A DNA stretch of 64,000 nucleotides from an uncultured Caulobacterales bacterium. GTDB taxonomy: Bacteria > Pseudomonadota > Alphaproteobacteria > Caulobacterales > Caulobacteraceae. This document shows positions 60,925-64,000 of this stretch, piece by piece. The DNA is taken from assembly GCA_903884425.1 (NCBI GenBank), contig CAISEP010000023.1, forward strand, positions 186,001-250,000, read 5' to 3'. A program made the position numbers and the translations under genes. The notes beneath the pieces were generated by a model. The model saw only the letters and a list, made by a program, of their open reading frames with translations. It had not been told where the DNA came from and did no database searches. Position 1 is the first letter of the stretch, and each line of letters begins with the position of its first letter.

Positions 60925-61479
60925 ATGTCAGCCATCAAGGACGCCATGCGCCGGATCATCACCGGTGACGACGCGGACGGCCGGTCCGTCATCATCCTCG
61001 ACGGCGGACCGTCGTCGGCCTCCGGGGCCCCGGACATCGGCGGCCTGTTCGAGATCTGGGAGGATGCCGCCTCCGGCCCCCTGGATCCCCGGGACCATCG
61101 GGACCTGGGCACAACCCGGCCAGTGCTGGGCCCGCGACCGGGCAATGTGCAGGTCCGCTGGTTCGTGGTCGCCCCCCTGCCGGAGGGGGTGCCCAAGGCC
61201 GAGCTGGATGCGGCGACCCGGGACCGCTTCGCGGCCTTCGGCGGCGCGCACCACATCATCGACCAGACCCTGCATCCGGCCATGCACGAGACCCACTCCA
61301 TCGACGTGATCTGCCTGCTGCAGGGGGATGTGTCCCTGATCCTGGAGGGCCAGCGCACCCGGGTGAAGCCGGGGCAGGTGGTGATCCAGCGGGGCACCAA
61401 CCACGCCTGGGAGGCCCATGGGGGACCGGCCCTGCTGCTGGCCGTGCTGATCGACCGCGCCCTCGTCTCCCACGCCTGA
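60925..61479 (+). CDS. Cupin-domain protein
   Basis: The 184-residue protein starts at MSAIKDAMRR after GGGGGA; ATG 60889 is an alternative. The C-terminal cupin barrel has MHETHSIDVICLLQGDVSLILEG with the first metal-binding motif incomplete (HETHSID) and GQVVIQRGTNHAWEAHGG as the second motif. The N-terminal half, with IWEDAASG and VRWFVVAPLP, resembles the arrangement in small cupin regulators of unknown substrate. It may bind a small ligand or be an isomerase. Confidence 0.78.
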   Translation: MSAIKDAMRRIITGDDADGRSVIILDGGPSSASGAPDIGGLFEIWEDAASGPLDPRDHRDLGTTRPVLGPRPGNVQVRWFVVAPLPEGVPKAELDAATRDRFAAFGGAHHIIDQTLHPAMHETHSIDVICLLQGDVSLILEGQRTRVKPGQVVIQRGTNHAWEAHGGPALLLAVLIDRALVSHA

Positions 61480-61593
61480 GATCGGGCCTGCCCGTCACCG
61501 GATATCCTTTACCTCGGCGACGGCAGCGGCCAGACTGCCGGTCATACGAGATCAGAGGCGCCCGCCCAGGCGCCCGGCGGGAGAATCGCACCG

Positions 61594-63018
61594 ATGAACG
61601 TCACCTTTGCAGCCCTGGTGGGGGCCCTGGCGCTCGCCGCGTCCCCGGCCGTCTCGGCCGCCGCTCCGGCGATGGACGGCGGGACGACGGCGCAGGCCAC
61701 CGCAGCGGCCGTCAGCCAGGACGAGGCCTACGCCATCGCCCGGGAAGGCTACGACTTCCTGTTCCCGCTGCTGACCATGGACTTCACACGCCGGGTCCAG
61801 ACCACGGTGACGGCGGAGGGCCGCGCCCCCCGCACCGGGGTGGAGAACGTGCTGGCCCACAGCCCGACCTTCCCGCCGGGTGAGTTCCGGATCGTCGTGC
61901 GGCCGAATTTCGACACCCTCTATTCCATGGCCTGGATCGATGTGTCCAAGGGGCCGGTGACGATGGCCGTGCAGCCGGGGCTCGACCGCTACTACCTGCT
62001 GCCCCTGATGGACATGTGGACCGACGTGTTCGCCGTGCCCGGGACCCGGACCCTGGGCAAGGCCGGGGGCCGGTACCTGATCGTCAGCCGCAACTGGAAG
62101 GGGGAGGCCCCCAAGGATGCGGAGGTGATCCGCGCGCCGACGGACAAGGTGTGGCTGATCGCCCGGATCCAGACCAACTCCCCCACCGACTACGACCATG
62201 TCCACGCCCTGCAGCAGAAGATCACCCTGACCCCGTCGGTGCCCCCCGGGCCGCCGGAGGTGGACACGTCCTTCGACCGGATGGCCCCCCCGGCGCGGCT
62301 GATGTCCAGCCTGTCGGCGGACCAGTATTTCGCCCGGGCGGCCGAGCTGACCGGGCTCTACCCCGCCCATGACGTGGACCAGCCGGTGCTGACCCTGCTG
62401 GCGCGGATCGGCTTCCATCCCGGCCAGCCCTATGACCTGTCGAAGCAGCCCCCGGCCATCCAGGCGGGGGTGCGGATGGCGGTGCGCGACGGTCTGGCGG
62501 GACTGCGGGGGGCGGGCGTCGGTGGGCTGAAACGGATCGGTCACTGGAACTTCCAGCCGGGCCATCTGGGGGCCTATGGCGGCGACTACCGGTTCCGGGC
62601 CCAGGTGGCCCTGGGCGGTCTTGGGGCCAACCGGGTGGAGGATGCCATCTATCCGAACACGGACGAGGACGCCGACGGCCATCCGCTGGTGGGATCGAAC
62701 AGCTATGTCCTGCACTTCGCCAAGGACCAGATGCCGCCGGCCGGGGCCTTCTGGTCCCTGACCGCCTATGACCGGGAGGGCTTTCCGATCCTGACGCCGC
62801 AGAAGCGCTATGCCGTCGGCGACCGGGACCCGCTGGTCTACAATCCGGACGGGTCCCTGGACCTGACCATCGGCCAGACCCCGCCCGCCGATGCCCGCCG
62901 CGCCGCCAACTGGCTGCCGACCCTGGCCGACCCGTTCACCCTGACCCTGCGGCTCTATCTGCCGAAGCCGGAGGTGCTGGAAGGCCGCTGGACCCCGCCC
63001 CCGGTCGTCCGGCGCTGA
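61594..63018 (+). CDS. DUF1254/DUF1214 family exported protein
   Basis: The 474-residue protein has a signal peptide ending SPAVSAAAP. The DUF1254 part shows EAYAIAREGYDFLFPLLTMDFTRR and VVRPNFDTLYSMAWIDVSKGPVTMAVQPGLDRYYLLPLMDMWTDVF. The DUF1214 part ends with PPAGAFWSLTAYDREGFPI, SLDLTIGQTPP and FTLTLRLYLPKPEVLEGRW. The family is widespread and its function unknown. The gene stands alone, about 114 bases after the cupin gene. Confidence 0.9.
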   Translation: MNVTFAALVGALALAASPAVSAAAPAMDGGTTAQATAAAVSQDEAYAIAREGYDFLFPLLTMDFTRRVQTTVTAEGRAPRTGVENVLAHSPTFPPGEFRIVVRPNFDTLYSMAWIDVSKGPVTMAVQPGLDRYYLLPLMDMWTDVFAVPGTRTLGKAGGRYLIVSRNWKGEAPKDAEVIRAPTDKVWLIARIQTNSPTDYDHVHALQQKITLTPSVPPGPPEVDTSFDRMAPPARLMSSLSADQYFARAAELTGLYPAHDVDQPVLTLLARIGFHPGQPYDLSKQPPAIQAGVRMAVRDGLAGLRGAGVGGLKRIGHWNFQPGHLGAYGGDYRFRAQVALGGLGANRVEDAIYPNTDEDADGHPLVGSNSYVLHFAKDQMPPAGAFWSLTAYDREGFPILTPQKRYAVGDRDPLVYNPDGSLDLTIGQTPPADARRAANWLPTLADPFTLTLRLYLPKPEVLEGRWTPPPVVRR

Positions 63019-63247
63019 TCGCCGACCTCCGGGGTCGGCCAAATATTTGTGACGAATCGACTATTCCGTCACTGCTGCATTGAATCCCGGGTCGGAACGA
63101 CCTATTTACACGGCTGACTTGCGTTAACTCTGTGTAGTTGTTGCAGATTTCTTCCCTTCTCGGTGCGGGCGGCCCTGGCGGCCCGGACGCCGCTCCCCGC
63201 CGCGGGGCCGCCGAGGCGATCCGTTCCCCTACCGACAGGACCTTGCC
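63019..63247 (+). promoter_or_regulatory. Upstream region of the OvoA-type gene
   Basis: In this gap of 229 bases the sequence is AT-rich from about 63040 to 63150. An inverted repeat GTGACG at 63049-63054 and CGTCAC at 63067-63072 with a 12-base centre could be an operator. The ribosome site AGGA at 63237-63240 sits seven bases before the TTG start. There is no terminator with a T-run after the DUF1254 gene. Confidence 0.45.
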
Positions 63248-64000
63248 TTGCGACCGGCCGACGCTCTCCGAACCGCTGAACAGGCCCTGCCGCCGCCGAC
63301 CCGGACCCTGCGGCTCGACGGCCCCTCCGTCCTGGCCAAGCGCCAGGAGATCCTGACCTATTTCCACCAGACCTTCGACCTGTACGAGCGGCTGTTCGAC
63401 TGCATCGCCGACGAGCGGGGCTACTTCACCAAGGCCATCCCGCTGCGCCACCCGCTGATCTTCTATTTCGGGCACACCGCGGCTTTCTTCGTGAACAAGC
63501 TGCTGGCCGACGGCCAGATCGGGGAGCGGATCGACCCAGTGATCGAGGCCCAGGTGGCCATCGGCGTCGACGAGATGAGCTGGGACGACCTGGACGAGCG
63601 CAACTACGACTGGCCCACGGTCGCTGCCCTGCGCGCCTATCGCGCCCGGGTGCGGGAGCTGGTGTCCCGCCACATCTTGTCCATGCCGCTGTCGCTGCCC
63701 ATCACCTGGGAGAGCCCGGCCTGGGTGATCCTGATGGGGATCGAGCACGAGCGCATCCATCTGGAGACCTCCAGCGTCCTGATCCGCCAGCTGCCCCTGG
63801 ACTGGGTGCAGGACCAGCCCCACTGGCCCGTCTGTCCCACGGCGCGGACGGACCGGGCGACGGTTCCCGCCAACCGCCTGGTCCCCGTGGCCGGGGGGGA
63901 GCTGGTGCTGGGCAAGCGGGATGCGACCTATGGCTGGGACAACGAGTACGGCACCCAGCGGGTGAGCCTCGCCCCCTTCGAGGCGTCGGCCATGCTGGTC
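63248..64000 (+). CDS. ovoA: 5-histidylcysteine sulfoxide synthase, OvoA-type (N-terminal 251 codons; continues past window)
   Basis: From a TTG start the frame is open to the right edge. Near-signature sequences of OvoA are LTYFHQTFDLYERLF, HPLIFYFGHTAAFFVNKL, GVDEMSWDDLDERNYDWP, LPITWESPAWVILMGIEHERIHLETSSVLIRQLPLDWV. The HX3HXE iron site (HERIHLE) and the earlier histidine in FGHTAAFF provide the three-His facial iron set of the DinB-like domain. The formylglycine-generating-like domain begins at about residue 190 (GGELVLGKRDATYGWDNEYGTQ). OvoA couples cysteine and histidine with oxygen to a C-S bond at histidine C5, the first step of ovothiol formation. The C-terminal methyltransferase domain would lie outside this window, so its presence cannot be confirmed, and other members (for example SenA-like) are less likely. 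Confidence 0.9.
   Translation, partial: MRPADALRTAEQALPPPTRTLRLDGPSVLAKRQEILTYFHQTFDLYERLFDCIADERGYFTKAIPLRHPLIFYFGHTAAFFVNKLLADGQIGERIDPVIEAQVAIGVDEMSWDDLDERNYDWPTVAALRAYRARVRELVSRHILSMPLSLPITWESPAWVILMGIEHERIHLETSSVLIRQLPLDWVQDQPHWPVCPTARTDRATVPANRLVPVAGGELVLGKRDATYGWDNEYGTQRVSLAPFEASAMLV

Overview
The window is 64 kb of very GC-rich DNA that is densely packed with genes. It most likely comes from the chromosome of an aerobic, Gram-negative alphaproteobacterium. The evidence is a System I (Ccm) cytochrome c maturation operon, several TonB-dependent receptors, SPOR and Tat-exported proteins, a protoglobin chemoreceptor, and many ATGA-type overlaps. I cannot name a genus from sequence alone. 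I saw no tRNA, rRNA, CRISPR array, insertion sequence or phage gene.

Layout. 1-4015 (minus strand): ccmF-ccmG-ccmH-ccmI, the haem ligation and apocytochrome reduction end of the Ccm pathway, with ccmI running off the left edge. 4193-12509 (plus strand): the most striking region. It encodes a small membrane protein with paired histidines (putative b-type cytochrome), a 24-haem exported cytochrome, a 28-haem exported cytochrome built of 46-47 residue repeats, a TPR plus beta-barrel outer-membrane protein, and a SPOR protein. Together with the Ccm genes that would build the cytochromes, it looks like a complete route for electrons from the quinone pool across periplasm and outer membrane, with no resemblance that I can see to the MtrCAB or PioAB type. 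12562-19597: a TetR regulator with a duplicated palindromic operator, divergent from a catabolic operon (FAD oxidoreductase, alpha/beta hydrolase, VOC protein, ACMSD-like amidohydrolase, DoxX, MhpA-like hydroxylase) that ends in a decayed flavin monooxygenase. 19738-22746: a compositionally atypical metallo-beta-lactamase-fold protein and a GH3 glycosidase. 22787-27555: alpha/beta hydrolase, a second TetR, acyl-CoA synthetase, a crotonase-family protein and a small membrane protein, probably an acyl-CoA pathway unit. 27817-34427: a heavy-metal-type RND efflux operon whose last gene is a Rieske protein with a degenerate catalytic iron site.

34501-43701: an M20 peptidase, a sortilin-like propeller protein with a LolA-like partner, and a DUF1800/DUF1501 pair behind an AT-rich promoter region. 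43735-50500 (minus strand): cytochrome P460-like protein, a secreted subtilase with seven tandem heptapeptides, a TPR histidine kinase whose receiver lacks its aspartate, and a stand-alone receiver. 50999-63018: globin-coupled chemoreceptor, gamma-glutamyltransferase, two large TonB-dependent receptors, a class I glutamine amidotransferase, a cupin protein and a DUF1254 protein. 63248 to the right edge: the N-terminal part of an OvoA-type 5-histidylcysteine sulfoxide synthase (ovothiol pathway), from a TTG start.

Working together: the Ccm operon supplies haem ligation for the multihaem proteins. The membrane b-type protein probably oxidises quinol, the 24- and 28-haem proteins store and carry electrons, and the barrel protein could hold a cytochrome in the outer membrane. 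Most other loci are scavenging, catabolic, efflux and signalling functions of a free-living heterotroph.
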